From Galaxea fascicularis (taxonomy: Eukaryota > Cnidaria > Anthozoa > Scleractinia > Euphylliidae): a stretch of 64,000 nucleotides of DNA. The notes beneath the pieces are model-generated. The model was not told the origin of the DNA and did no database searches. It saw nothing but the letters and a program-made list of their open reading frames with translations. The translations under genes were made by a program, and so were the position numbers. This document shows, in pieces, positions 1 to 11,100 of this stretch. The DNA is taken from the NCBI GenBank assembly GCA_948470475.1, contig OX419346.1:2311731-2375730 (forward strand). Direction: 5' to 3'. Numbering within the stretch: the stretch's first letter is position 1; the number at the start of each line of letters is the position of its first letter.

Positions 1-2880
1 AATTTTAGGCCGCGTGCCTCTGTGGTAGAGAAGTCGAGGAAGCATTCACATGGCACAACTGAGTTCTACGTTGTGTCGCATACGTCAAGACGCACGACAA
101 ATCGTACCGTCTAAATCGCCCTTAATATATTATCTGACAGGCTATTTGGCATGACATTTGGGTTATTATCGATTACTAAGTGACCGTTGAATGCAGGCCA
201 TGACAATAGAAACAGGTCTTTGGGATCTTGTAAACGGCAAAACTGCAGGAATTTAGGAATGTACCTGCGCGCACGCTCGCAATCTACACACCCCATACCC
301 AGGATGCTCGCATCAGCTGAATGAATCAAAATCACAATACAACATTTTGCTAATGATAAGTTCTGAGTGAATTGTGGGTAGATCCAGTCCTTTGTGGGGG
401 CAAACGGCCATTAAAAGACGTAATTTGAAATTCTAATTTTGACCGTTTGCCCCCTCTTTGCTCCCACAAAGGACTGAATCTACTCACAATTCACTCAGAA
501 CTTATCATTAGCAAAATGGTGTATTTAAGAGTCGCGCGCAGCACACCGAAAGTTAAATACTGCGTAAAATCGCGCGAAACGGAAATAAAATCTGTGGAAA
601 ACATTTGTTTTTAGCTCGGAATTTTGCACGATGACCTATCCTGATTTTTTGCATGCGCGCACCATTCACGATGGCACTTCAAATATAAAAGTTTCGGGGA
701 AAATTATCTAATACAATTTTCTATAAGCCTTCAAACGCCTTTATTTTTAATATATTAAATTCGACTGGATAACTTTTTGTTATACTGCCTCAAAAGTTAA
801 AGAGTTTAGGGAGCTTTCCAACTAAGAAATAAAAACGGTAGGTCACCGAATTAGTTTTTCAGATAATTCACAATAAGTGAAATTTAGAGGACCTTTCAAT
901 TTTGTGGATCTGGTGCGCTGCCATGGTAACTGATATGACGTCACAAGTACCCTTAAAGTATAGCCAAACAGTAGATCTAGAGTTGCGAGAAGACATATAG
1001 TTTGCCCACACCATTAAATGTCCTTCTTTGCAATCTTTCATCGTTTCACAAACACGTCAGCAACGAAAAACCCTCGAGCCTAAAAGGTTCAACTTCAATA
1101 CTTAACAGAGAGTGGCGAGGGGACGGTTGGCGTGCGCCGATTTCCAGGTCACATGCAAGCGGCGTTGACACGAGACGGTGGACACGAGACGGTTGACTCC
1201 AAGCCACACATGCCATTTTCAAACGCGTTAAGACTGAACATCTAGCGACATGTTGTCACTGCAATTAAGATGTACCTTACCATGAAAATGTTTGTAAATC
1301 GTTTGAACTTTTGATGAAATTTGGCAATATATATTCTCAAGTTTGAGTACTTTAATTTGAAAACTTGGGTACCCTAAAGGAGCGAATGTCTGAAAAAACA
1401 TCAATTTCTAAGTACTAAAATTTAAACCTTTTCTTGTTGAATATCAATTATTATTAATGGAACGAAACGTCGTGTTTGTCTTCGTTTGTTGACCTAAAAT
1501 CACAAATTACTTTACTGACATTCCGATCCGTGAGGTAAACAGAACAAACTCAAAGCAATTTATTTGTTTCGTGTTTCAGTTAGTGTTTTAAAACATGCAT
1601 GTATACCAGAGTTGTTGTTTTTGTTCTAAGCGTGTTTTTTTAGCTGTCTTATTAACTATCTTGATAAAGCTCTTTAATCCTCTGATATGTTCTTCAAATC
1701 ATCTTACCATGTCTTCGTATAATATTTCCATTAAAAGGGGATATTTCACAGTACATTATATACCCTCTTTACGCCAGGGTTAGGATTAAGAAAAGTTTTA
1801 AATTCACAAATAGGTATTAGACCTCCTGTAGATTGAGAAGGGGCAATAAAACACATTCGTAGCTAATTACGGTTTTTAAAATGTATCCAAGACACTCTGA
1901 AAAAGATTGCCCCCATAAACTTCATTTCTGTTGCCGATATTTCCACTGCGATAGTTGAGTAGCTTTAAACACCTGGAAATATCGGTGACATAACCCTACG
2001 CTGAAAAATTTGTAAAATCCGAAAAATAGCTGCTATGTGTTAATCCTCTAGCTAAAGACAAAGCTATAGTGTTTCGGTCAAGTCTCAACACAAGGAAAAA
2101 AGATCAAGATCGATCAAGACAGGTATAGCAAAGCCCATTATACGAAATTCAATGCAATAAGGTATCAATTTTAGTAACGCACGGATATCAAAAACTAAAT
2201 ACCTGCACGCGAGAAATTTTGCACCTAGCTTCCTTATTGCTCATCTGCTACACTGCGCCACCTTCCTAGTCTTTAAGACGTCACTGTATTAGACGATCAA
2301 GAGGGGGTATCAAATAAGTGCGATTTTTATTGAAGGAAAACAAACTACGAGTTACACGTGAGCGACTGAAGGTTAACTTCGATGGACCGCTGAATGACTA
2401 TAGGCAAGACGCTGCCTCATGTTTCCAACCTCCAATTCAATTCAAACCTAGACATACGAAGCGGAAGCAAATGGTTCTAAGGTTAATTTCTTTGATGCAA
2501 TGCTAAACGTCGTCTTATTGGTATTTTCCACCGTGCCCAAATCCCCTCCTTTTGCATTTCACTTCAGTTTCGCCATTACGGCCTGGGACTGTTTAACTAT
2601 GAAAAGCTAAGCTTATTCGCTACAGCTGGACACTTGCTGTATAAATTTCTTTCACTCGCCCTTCAGAAAAAATAGCGGACTTTCAACCAGAATATAGCCA
2701 GTTTATCCTCAGTTTTTGCCATCCGTATTTTATCCTTTTCATTCCGACCTGTTCTCACGACCTTTTATCTCTGTAGATCTTTGACGCAAAAAATAGAGGC
2801 AAATAGAGCGAAAATTGAAAACTAAAACTAAACACACGTTTGACCAGATAGCTTTTTGGTCGTCCAACTTTGTTAGTTAC
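1..2880. other. Gene-free AT-rich flank
   Basis: No convincing coding region is visible; all open frames are short and resemble no family I know. It contains the foldback element at 343-518. A full CRE-type palindrome (TGACGTCA, 936-943) lies in a stretch that reads like old interspersed repeat rather than a promoter, as no gene follows it. The rest is unassigned. Confidence 0.5.
343..518. repeat. Foldback (MITE-like) inverted repeat
   Basis: Two arms of roughly 70 bp are near-perfect reverse complements around a short AT-rich centre (about 412-440). The left arm begins CATTTTGCTAATGATAAG and the right arm ends with its complement at 511-518. The right arm carries about seven extra bases near the loop side and a few substitutions. 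There is no ORF, so if mobile the element would be non-autonomous. No clear target-site duplication was found. Confidence 0.75.
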
Positions 2881-3284
2881 CAGGGGCATAGCCAGGATTT
2901 TTCCTGATGTACGCACAGTCAACCACACCCCTCCACCTTCCCAAAACTTTGCATAAGCATTGTCTTCAATTTTCAATTTGGGTTGCCAAATCCAGCTTTT
3001 CAACCAAGTCTGAAGAATGCCATGTGAATTCACCATTCTTCGTCATGATGTTTTTCAAATGTCTTCTAAACTCTTTTCCGTAAGGTTTTGAATTGCTTTT
3101 CGCTTTTTTTTCTTTGGACCATTCAGTCGACCAACGAGTCACAAGTAAGAGCAAATTGTGCTTTTTAAATAATTATCTTTTATTGATTTACTTTATTTTA
3201 TTTTATTTTGTTTTTATTTCATTTTGCCCAACGTTTTTACTGAGTACGCAGGTGTGTACGTGCGTGCGAGGGGCTACGCCCCTG
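2881..3284. mobile_element. Short hAT-like non-autonomous DNA element
   Basis: The left end reads CAGGGGCATAGCC and the reverse complement of the right end reads CAGGGGCGTAGCC, a terminal inverted repeat with one mismatch in 13. Both sides are flanked by GTTAC (2876-2880 and 3285-3289), a possible target-site duplication. CAGGG-type termini are typical of hAT transposons, though those normally make 8-bp duplications. The interior has only short frames on the minus strand with no recognisable transposase. Family assignment is an inference. Confidence 0.5.
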
Positions 3285-3337
3285 GTTACGTATCTTGAGT
3301 TATTACGGTGAGTTAATTCCATGCAACATGTCCAAGT

Positions 3338-3525
3338 TACAAAATCTTGAAATTTTAAGATTTTACATTTAGAACATCGAAATTTTAAGATTTGTCAAGT
3401 TCAAGATTTGATATTCAGAACCTTTAAATTTAAAGATCTTTCGTAAAGAATGATACGGAGAATATTGAAATTTCAATGATTGGCTTGCAGCATCTTGAAA
3501 TGTTGAAGATTTGATACAGACAATC
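3338..3525. repeat. Degenerate palindromic tandem repeat
   Basis: The phrase ATCTTGAAATTTTAAGAT and decayed versions of it recur about five times at irregular spacing of roughly 35-50 bp. Each unit is itself close to a palindrome (TTGAAATTTTAAG), so the block is a chain of small hairpins. No coding potential is evident. Confidence 0.6.
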
Positions 3526-3682
3526 GTCAATGCTCAGCAGTTTGTTATAGTTGCCGGTATGTTGCAGTACTCAGTAAGAACAATTTTATGTTCGATTCAA
3601 TGCTTTCATTTTTTTGCTCAATATGCAGAAGCTTGTAAGTGCCATCTGAGTTGTTCAGAATCCGATACGCGGGTTTATCTAA

Positions 3683-3728
3683 AATCAGGAATCCGGAATC
3701 CTGAATCCTGAATCCAGAATTCCGGAAT
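3683..3728. repeat. Short heptamer tandem repeat
   Basis: Tandem AATCCTG/AATCCGG/AATCAGG units are repeated about six times with point changes. It looks like a simple microsatellite. Confidence 0.7.
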
Positions 3729-4242
3729 AGAGAATGTGAACAAATCCAAATAAGTGTTCGGTCTAAAATGTAAAGCAAAGAAACAGAAAAGGCAAGAAAC
3801 AACAATAACGCATTTTCAAGTGTATCAATCTATGCCACGTATTGTGTGAAGCCGAATACTTTTCCGCAGAACCAAAAGTATATTTACTGTCTCTATCACT
3901 GAAAGTTTTTGCAATCGAGTTATAAAAATTACCTTAACATGGTGACACCCACTGTTCTGTCAAGGGTTCTGTAAACACACACTCTTAAGATTTTATCATT
4001 CTTGATATTTTCGGGATTATATATATTTATTGTAAGGGAGTATGGGATAAAGCAAATATATCTTAGGTTAATTCCGTGAGGCTTATGAGCCATCACTCGC
4101 ACGTAAGGACTCTTCCATTAGCAACTGTGTGTCGACTTCATAAATAAAACAGACTACCGACTGTTTGGTTCCCAGGGCGGAAGAAAGCCAACCCTGAACA
4201 CGAGCTTCAGTGGGAGTCCTTATATTAATTATTATAATCGCT

Positions 4243-4261
4243 ACACACACACACACACACA
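4243..4261. repeat. (AC)n microsatellite
   Basis: About nine uninterrupted AC dinucleotides are followed by an A-rich run. Confidence 0.9.
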
Positions 4262-4618
4262 AAAAATATAGTTGCGGCTTTAACTGTTGGCAAAGAAAAG
4301 TAGAGTTTTAAAACAGGTCCTGTAGCTTAAAGAAATGGTTGCCTTAGCGATCTCAGTTTGCCGGAAAACTCGTTACTCTTGCAAAAGTGTTTTCCGCCGT
4401 CAATTAGAAAAAAATAAGTAATTTCTAAAAACGAACCTTGTTTATTTAAGGCGCACTACCGCTCACACCTTCGCAGCAGAACTCGCATATTAATCGGTTC
4501 TGCTTGCCTCATTAAAATCTAGCTTAGCCACGTATCCTAACACCTTTTGAGCTCTTTGTTCTCAGCTGAACCATTTACGGCTAAATTTTACTTACCTTTT
4601 CAACTTTAAACTAAAATC

Positions 4619-5041
4619 TGTTACGACAGAATCCTAGTAAAATTTGATTACTTTCAGCCTAGCGATTTTAATTGTGGTATAAGAATTCAGCCTTCAAGAT
4701 AGTTTTGCAAATTTTTGCACGGACTGTTAAACTCAGCTTAATTTCAATTCTTTTAATTTTCCGACTTTGATCACCTGGAAACACCTACTTTCTACATATG
4801 AATGCTATTTACCTTTGTAAAAACCAGTTAACTTAATCGCTTAGCATAAATAGACCATGTTCTGTAAGCTTGAGAGAATTGTTTTTAGAACTGTTTTAGA
4901 GTTGGTTAGGAGTTGGTTTAGAAGTTGTAAGGAGTTGAGTTAGCTGTGCTATCACTCTCAACAAAGCGAGTTGCTCCAGAATAAAGCCGTTAACTACCAA
5001 ACCCTACGGTGTGCCTGATAACTAAAATCTGTCCCGTAACA
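4619..5041 (+). mobile_element. Candidate solo LTR
   Basis: The block starts TGTTACGACAG and ends CTGTCCCGTAACA, so the ends form a short imperfect inverted repeat with the TG...CA boundaries of retroviral-type LTRs. An AATAAA polyadenylation signal lies near the 3' end (about 4980). The length of 423 bp fits an LTR of a Gypsy-like element. No gag/pol coding sequence flanks it, which suggests a solo LTR left by recombination. The expected 4-6 bp target duplication is not obvious; instead ACTAAAATCTG occurs both just before the start and just before the end, so the boundary could be off. Confidence 0.45.
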
Positions 5042-6676
5042 GTTCTCCTTCTCGGTTTAAACAGGATTCACTTTCCCAGTTTTTGTCTTATTGAATTCAA
5101 GCATTTTTCACCAACGATGAGCTTGTGAAGAGACTTAGGGAAATATTGGCATCACGTGTGTTTCAGGTAGAACCATGTGTCGATCCTCTTCTGATCAAAA
5201 TGGAGATACTTGGTTCCTAGCAAACAAGGCCTGGAACCGAGTGTTGCTGTGGCAAAATCACAGTGGGTATCATTCATCTTATCTGCCATACGTTACTGGT
5301 GCCAAGTTTGAATGACATCACTCTCACATTTCCAGAGATAAATTCTTGATTTTGTGATTTCAGGATTAGAAAAGAAAGCACGAAGACCTTAAAAGCGCGA
5401 AAAAGGCCATATCATATTTGGATTTCCTCGATTTCCAAAATACAACCAGTTAATTATGCTCAAAAATTGAAGTCGAACCGCGGACCTCAACGCTTTTTGT
5501 TTAGAGCATGGAAGATGCTACAATTCGGTATAGGTCAATGCACTGTTTTAAAAGTTTGACTTGTTTGAGTAATATTCGAGCTAAAATAGTAGAATATGTG
5601 TATTTTGGCTCGCAGACGTGGTTACAACCGTCGATGAGGAAACTGTTCTGTATGACCGAGACATTCGGCTAAATCAGACTTTTTTGCCTTTCATTGCAAT
5701 CACCATATCACAACAACATTTTCAATGACCTAACGTACAATTCTGTAAAGTCTGTAATGAATGCGATGTGACGACTCTAACAACCGTACAATAAGTCTTC
5801 TAACCGAGGATAAATCAACTCCTCGACGCCGAGTTTCGACCTTGTTGTGACTTCTGTTCCGGAAATCTTTCAAAATATATATTTTTTAACATGGAAGTTA
5901 GCGTTTATTTGCCTTGCACGTTCCATAAAGGGCACGTTCAAATTATAGCACAGCTTACATCCTAAGGTTATTTCATTAAGAAAACATTTCTTTTTCACTG
6001 GGGAAAAGTTGCCACTAGAAAAATGTCAAAATGATGACGAGTGATGGTGTTATTATGAAGGACAATAACATATATTCCGTGCGATTATCGTAACTTTATC
6101 ACTGTATCTTTATTTAAATCTATATTGATGCGATCTGCTTGTTTTACTTTTCAAAAAGCACTTAACGTAGTTAGCAATAGATTATAGAAGAGTAGCATCC
6201 ACTTATCACATCGCCAAGTTATATCAGTGACCACACGAAGGCGCATAAGAAAACATGGAAAAGAACGATCTGGTGTCAATAAGATGTTCAGCCAATTTTA
6301 TCATGGTGTGTGCAGGTAAAGAAGAAGATTGAGGTCAAGTCTTCCTGCTGTGCATAGGGTGAAAGAAACTCATGCTAAATAAAAACAAATTTATGTGATC
6401 TTGAATCACTAAGCACGAAGTAGGAGCACATGTGACGCAAACATTTGATTCCGTAAACGTCAACAAGACTATGGGAGATAAGAAGAATAAGATACGACCA
6501 AAGGCAGGGTCGAAAGGTCTTTCCTGAAAATCTACCATTCACCGCCGACATGGGACCTACGGAACAGTCAATCACGAGCAGGCCCCGCCTACGTAGAACT
6601 GGAATATACTTAAACGCCAGAACGTCTTCATTTCAACAGACTGGGTAAACATTAATTAACGGGTCGTGACAAGAGT
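5042..6676. other. Intergenic, upstream of the first receptor gene
   Basis: No ORF of substance. The last 100 bases before the receptor start hold a GC-rich patch (GGCCCCGCC near 6581) and an AT-rich TATA-like string (AATATACTTAAA near 6603). This could be the core promoter of the receptor, but neither is a clean match. Confidence 0.35.
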
Positions 6677-8131
6677 ATGGAAGAAGACGAAGCTCTCTCT
6701 CAGTTCACCAATGGAAGTCTATCGCCAGAACAGATTGAGATTGACGCATCCGCATTTAGAGTCACAAAGATATTTTTCTATTTTGTTATCCTGTTTGCTA
6801 GCACACTCGGTAACAGCATGGTCGCGCACATAATCAGAAACACTAAAAAGATGCGCACTGCTTCAAACTACCTTATCCTGAACTTGGCCATCTGCGATCT
6901 TGTCACACCGCTGATCAGTATTGTGTTTGACTTCATTCTGGAAGAAAACGACTATGTGTGGCTTTATGGCGGAGTAATGTGCAAGCTGTTGTGGCCAGCT
7001 CAGACATACTTCTCTTGCGCCTCATCTCTGAACCTGGCTGCGATCTCACTGGATCGTTACCGGCTCATTATGCACCCATTTAAGACACGTTTATCGACGA
7101 AACAAATCTACTTCATGATTCTTCTCGTTCATGTTTTTTCCCTGGCGGCAGTGGGTCCTTACGTGTATGTTCTAAGCCTCCACAACGGCACTTGCGAAGA
7201 ACAATGGCCACAGTTTGCGTACAGACAGTCTTACACACTGTTTTTGTTCCTCGTGCAGTACGGACTTCCTCTTACTTTTATGACTGTTGTTTACGGACTT
7301 GCAGTCCGCGCGCTTTACAACACCTCAGCGAGAATTAGCAGGAATTCAATCAACTCCAACATGCGTCAGACGAGGCTTGAAGTAACAGGAGTTAGTCAAA
7401 ACTTAAAGAAACAACCAGGGCGCAACATTTCCAGAACAGAGTCTGTTATGAATAAAATAAACGGTATGCGGAGGAAGATAGACATCTGGAGTACACCCAA
7501 TGCAAAGGCAATGAAGATGTTTATTGTGATCGTGGTGGTGTTTGCAATTTTTATGTTTCCGAATCAAGTCGTGTGGTTATGGGCCGACTTCGGTGAGGGC
7601 ATAAACAGCCCGCATTTCACCAAAATTTCAATCATCTGCTGGTTATTTACCTACGCAAACAGTGTCGTGAATCCTATTATTTTTGGTGTGTTCACCAAAG
7701 ACTTTCGGAGAGGATTTAAGAAAATTTTTAACAGTATGATTCCTTGCTTTAGTACGCAGTTGGAGTTAGAAGAAGCCAGCAGAGATGCGAAGCGATCTGA
7801 CTGCAGTTATAACAAAACTGCCTCCGAGACTTTGAATGTTGAAACAGTTGGGACAAATTCTCAACGTAACAGTTTACTCTTAACGCCTCAAAACGATAAT
7901 GAACACTCAAGATGGTCTCGTACTTGTTTCGTGAAATCTTTCAGCGAACATGATTTGGACAAGGCGATGAAAAGCATGTCGAAGACATCTACGCTGGAAG
8001 GCAAACTACAGTGTCTTAATTACGACCACTTAACGGGAACATGGGGCGAACATGGTATTATGTTGCCTGATATATTTTTGTACGGACACCCAAAAGATGC
8101 TCTTCACAATTTACGCGAGACGGATTGCTAA
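6677..8131 (+). CDS. Class A GPCR, peptide-receptor-like (receptor 1)
   Basis: A complete seven-transmembrane receptor of 484 residues in one exon. Landmarks: GNSMV in TM1 (N46 = N1.50), NLAICD in TM2 (D74 = D2.50), C102 (3.25) paired with C173 in ECL2 (TCEEQWP), DRY at 126-128, P198 in TM5, P295 in TM6, NPIIF at 332-336 and helix 8 FRRGF. N12 is a glycosylation sequon in the short N-terminus. Departures from the family norm: TM4 position 4.50 is H152 instead of Trp, the TM6 CWxP motif reads F-M-F-P (M293 at 6.48), and NPxxY ends in Phe. The C-terminal tail is about 140 residues, Ser/Thr-rich, ending ETDC. The chosen ATG is the first after an in-frame stop at 6653. Closest relative in the window is receptor 4. 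It should couple to G proteins at the plasma membrane; the ligand is unknown, and neuropeptide is an inference from ECL2. Confidence 0.93.
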   Translation: MEEDEALSQFTNGSLSPEQIEIDASAFRVTKIFFYFVILFASTLGNSMVAHIIRNTKKMRTASNYLILNLAICDLVTPLISIVFDFILEENDYVWLYGGVMCKLLWPAQTYFSCASSLNLAAISLDRYRLIMHPFKTRLSTKQIYFMILLVHVFSLAAVGPYVYVLSLHNGTCEEQWPQFAYRQSYTLFLFLVQYGLPLTFMTVVYGLAVRALYNTSARISRNSINSNMRQTRLEVTGVSQNLKKQPGRNISRTESVMNKINGMRRKIDIWSTPNAKAMKMFIVIVVVFAIFMFPNQVVWLWADFGEGINSPHFTKISIICWLFTYANSVVNPIIFGVFTKDFRRGFKKIFNSMIPCFSTQLELEEASRDAKRSDCSYNKTASETLNVETVGTNSQRNSLLLTPQNDNEHSRWSRTCFVKSFSEHDLDKAMKSMSKTSTLEGKLQCLNYDHLTGTWGEHGIMLPDIFLYGHPKDALHNLRETDC

Positions 8132-11100
8132 AAAAGCTTTGAAACTTTCAAGACGTTATGTTGAAATCTCGACAAATTATGCCTTTCTATATATACCTTT
8201 AACACACACGCCTATATTTACAAAGTCGTAAAGTTATTAGTTATTGTAGGCATTTGCTCATTTTCGCTGTTCGATGTCGACTCGCAGTTTCATGTTATTA
8301 AAGAGCCAAGTAACCTTTTGATAAGGTCATTTGTATTTTGTTCTATCCATGCCTCTCCTTTGAAGCAATCTTTATATAGAAACCAATACTTCAGTATACC
8401 AACCGGAAGCGTTTTTGCGGCGAACAAGCGGTTTAATTACCCCTACATCAAGGTTTAACTCTAGATTTCTTCTTGATCGCTCATAAACATTACAATTCAC
8501 AAATTTTCCAATCAAGAAGCGAGAGCAAACATGTAAAAAAAAAAACTACAAAAGAAGTATCGCTGCATACGAAAGAAGTATCGTTGTAATGACATCCAAC
8601 TTGTATTTCAAAGATCGCACTCAAGTTTCACATCTGCTCAAGTGTAAAACAGATCATATAACTCGTTTTACTACGGTAAAACCAGAAAATTGGAGATGGA
8701 AACGTAGTTGGTGTACATTTTCGTTATCGCACATGCATTTAGGACTGTGAAAACAAAAGGGATCAACTCAAATATAGACGGCCAACGCTCACTATGCCAG
8801 TTAACACGAAGACGAACCCGGCGCATAGTTATAAATAAATTCAGAAATATGTAGTGTACACTTTTTCGTGCCAGATCGTCCTACATCTTAACACTGCTTA
8901 AGCCGTGGTTTTCCTGTAAGCCTAGCCCATTTTAACCCCGTTTCTGAAACATGCTTACACACGTATCTTAATAATAGATGATCCATCATTCACCTAACGA
9001 TTAGTAAATCCGATCGAAAGCTGACATTATCCATTTTCAAGCAACGTCAAACCGATTTTCGTGAAACGTTGCAGCATTCTGGGCATTCAATTTCCCAAAC
9101 GTACAGAGAATGTCATTATCTCTTCCAGCTAAGAAGAAATTTTAGCCAGATGTCCAAAAAATAATTACTTGTCAAAGGTATTGAAGGAAGTCCGGCTACC
9201 AAATGCGGATTTGCTTCTCTCAGTTATGCACGCACAGGCAATATACTCTATCAAGTTGACACAAGTAATTGTCGGAAGACTAGCTAATACTGGAAGGACT
9301 GATCAAACGACGTGAAAAACGTAGTGCCATGCCTTTCAATTCGTTACAACTTTCTTTTCTTTCGAACATACAATTACTTGCATCTCCTATCAGATTTAGA
9401 CTCATCACGATCCAATCTTTCCGCAACCCTTTGCAAGCATGGTTTTTGCAGTGGTCATATATTATATTTAACTTTCTATCAAGTTGTTTGGTCTTCGTAC
9501 GTAAAAAGTACACGACCACGCCATACACTGGCTTCCCACGCACTACACAAGTGATACATCTGCCGAAAGTACCCACGCAACTGATCCTCCAGATGGCAAT
9601 CTTTCGGTCATGTTGCCTTAAGAAGTGGCCTGGATATTGAAAGCCGGTTTACATTCGCTGTTTTAGTTTCACGTAGTCAAGTTTATCTCTTTTGGGGTTA
9701 GGTATTTCCCTTACTTTCTTACCAAAAGCACGTGACTAAGTGTGTGTATCCGTTAAGTTTGATAAAACACGACTCAGCGGACAACATGAATAACAAAAAT
9801 GATTATCAACTTTCTTTCCGGTGTAACAGAATGAAGCTTTCCTGCTTAAAACGTCACACCTTTTTGATAAACTAATTCCCATATGAGTGCAACGCCATGT
9901 AAATAAGTATCCCGAAGCAAATTTTCTATCTAATTTTCGTGATAATTTACAGTCTAACACGTGGTCAAACACTGCAGTTTCTAGAATCTTTAGAGCTTTT
10001 CCACGATCAAGATGCACGACAAAGTATCAACCAATACAGTTTGTATAGCTCAGTGATAAATAGGATCGATTCTACCACAGTGGCGTTGCTTATGGGAAGT
10101 TTTCTTTAATAAACTTGGCCTTGTTTTTGAGCGAAACAGACAAAGACTTTTTTGAACCGTTTGGAGATCAGACTATCTGTCTCAGAACACAGAAACGGTT
10201 GTCAGCCACAACTTAATCAAGTTTTGTTTCGCGTTGACCATCGCTGCCATAAGAACGGAAACGAAAGTATTAGCTGATCTTAAAATAATTTAATTTTAAA
10301 TAGTTAGAAAGTTCTTTTATCTCCTACATTGTACGGAAGCAAATTTACGTGTGGTTGTTTTTCAGTTTTTTATCAGATTCGTCTACTAGAAATTTTAAAC
10401 TAGTCTCAGAATATCTGATTTCCTCCTTCATTTTGGAACTGATTTCTGCAAATTGACGACTACCTATTATTTCATGTACAAAACACTCTTTGTGATTCTA
10501 CTTGCCATATGACAACTACTTGAACACTCAAAGTTACCTATTTAACTTCCCTCTTCGATACTATAAAAGTAAATTTACGATGCATTTACGATGGCGTTTT
10601 TAAAGTCATTCATTTAAGGTAGCTCCTTGTTTGAGATCTACAAATGGCCAAAATGCGATTATTGTTATTATGATTCAAAAACCTGAATATCGGGTTTCCT
10701 TCATTAAAAATAAAAAGTATCTAACATCAATGAATTACCGTTACATCCGAACTGAATAACTCTTTAAAGTTTCACATACTGATTTCCAGACCTTTCCCAC
10801 GCTTCGAAAGCGCACTAAAAATAAGAAGCCATTGAGACATAATCAAAACTACATTGATTGTGGAGTCGTTTCCGCTTTTAAAAAAAAGTTAGATGTGAAA
10901 ACGTATTAACCTTAACACATCTCTCCTCCTTGAAAATACCAAACAAACAAGCCAAGGTACTTGTTTACCTCTAGAGAATTCCTTCCAAAATTAGACGAAA
11001 AGGTCGAATTAACTGCGTGAGATCATCGCTGCCATATAGGACTATAAAGGCGGAACAGAAGCTTACTGTGTTTATCATGATAAGTTATTTAATTAGAAAT

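Noticed and set aside
2755..3154. Two overlapping minus-strand frames as transposase fragments
   Set aside because: They sit inside the hAT-like element, but I cannot match them to any transposase motif and they are short.
9280..9640. Overlapping 80-103 codon frames on both strands
   Set aside because: No motif, no promoter, low-complexity hydrophobic stretches; consistent with chance.
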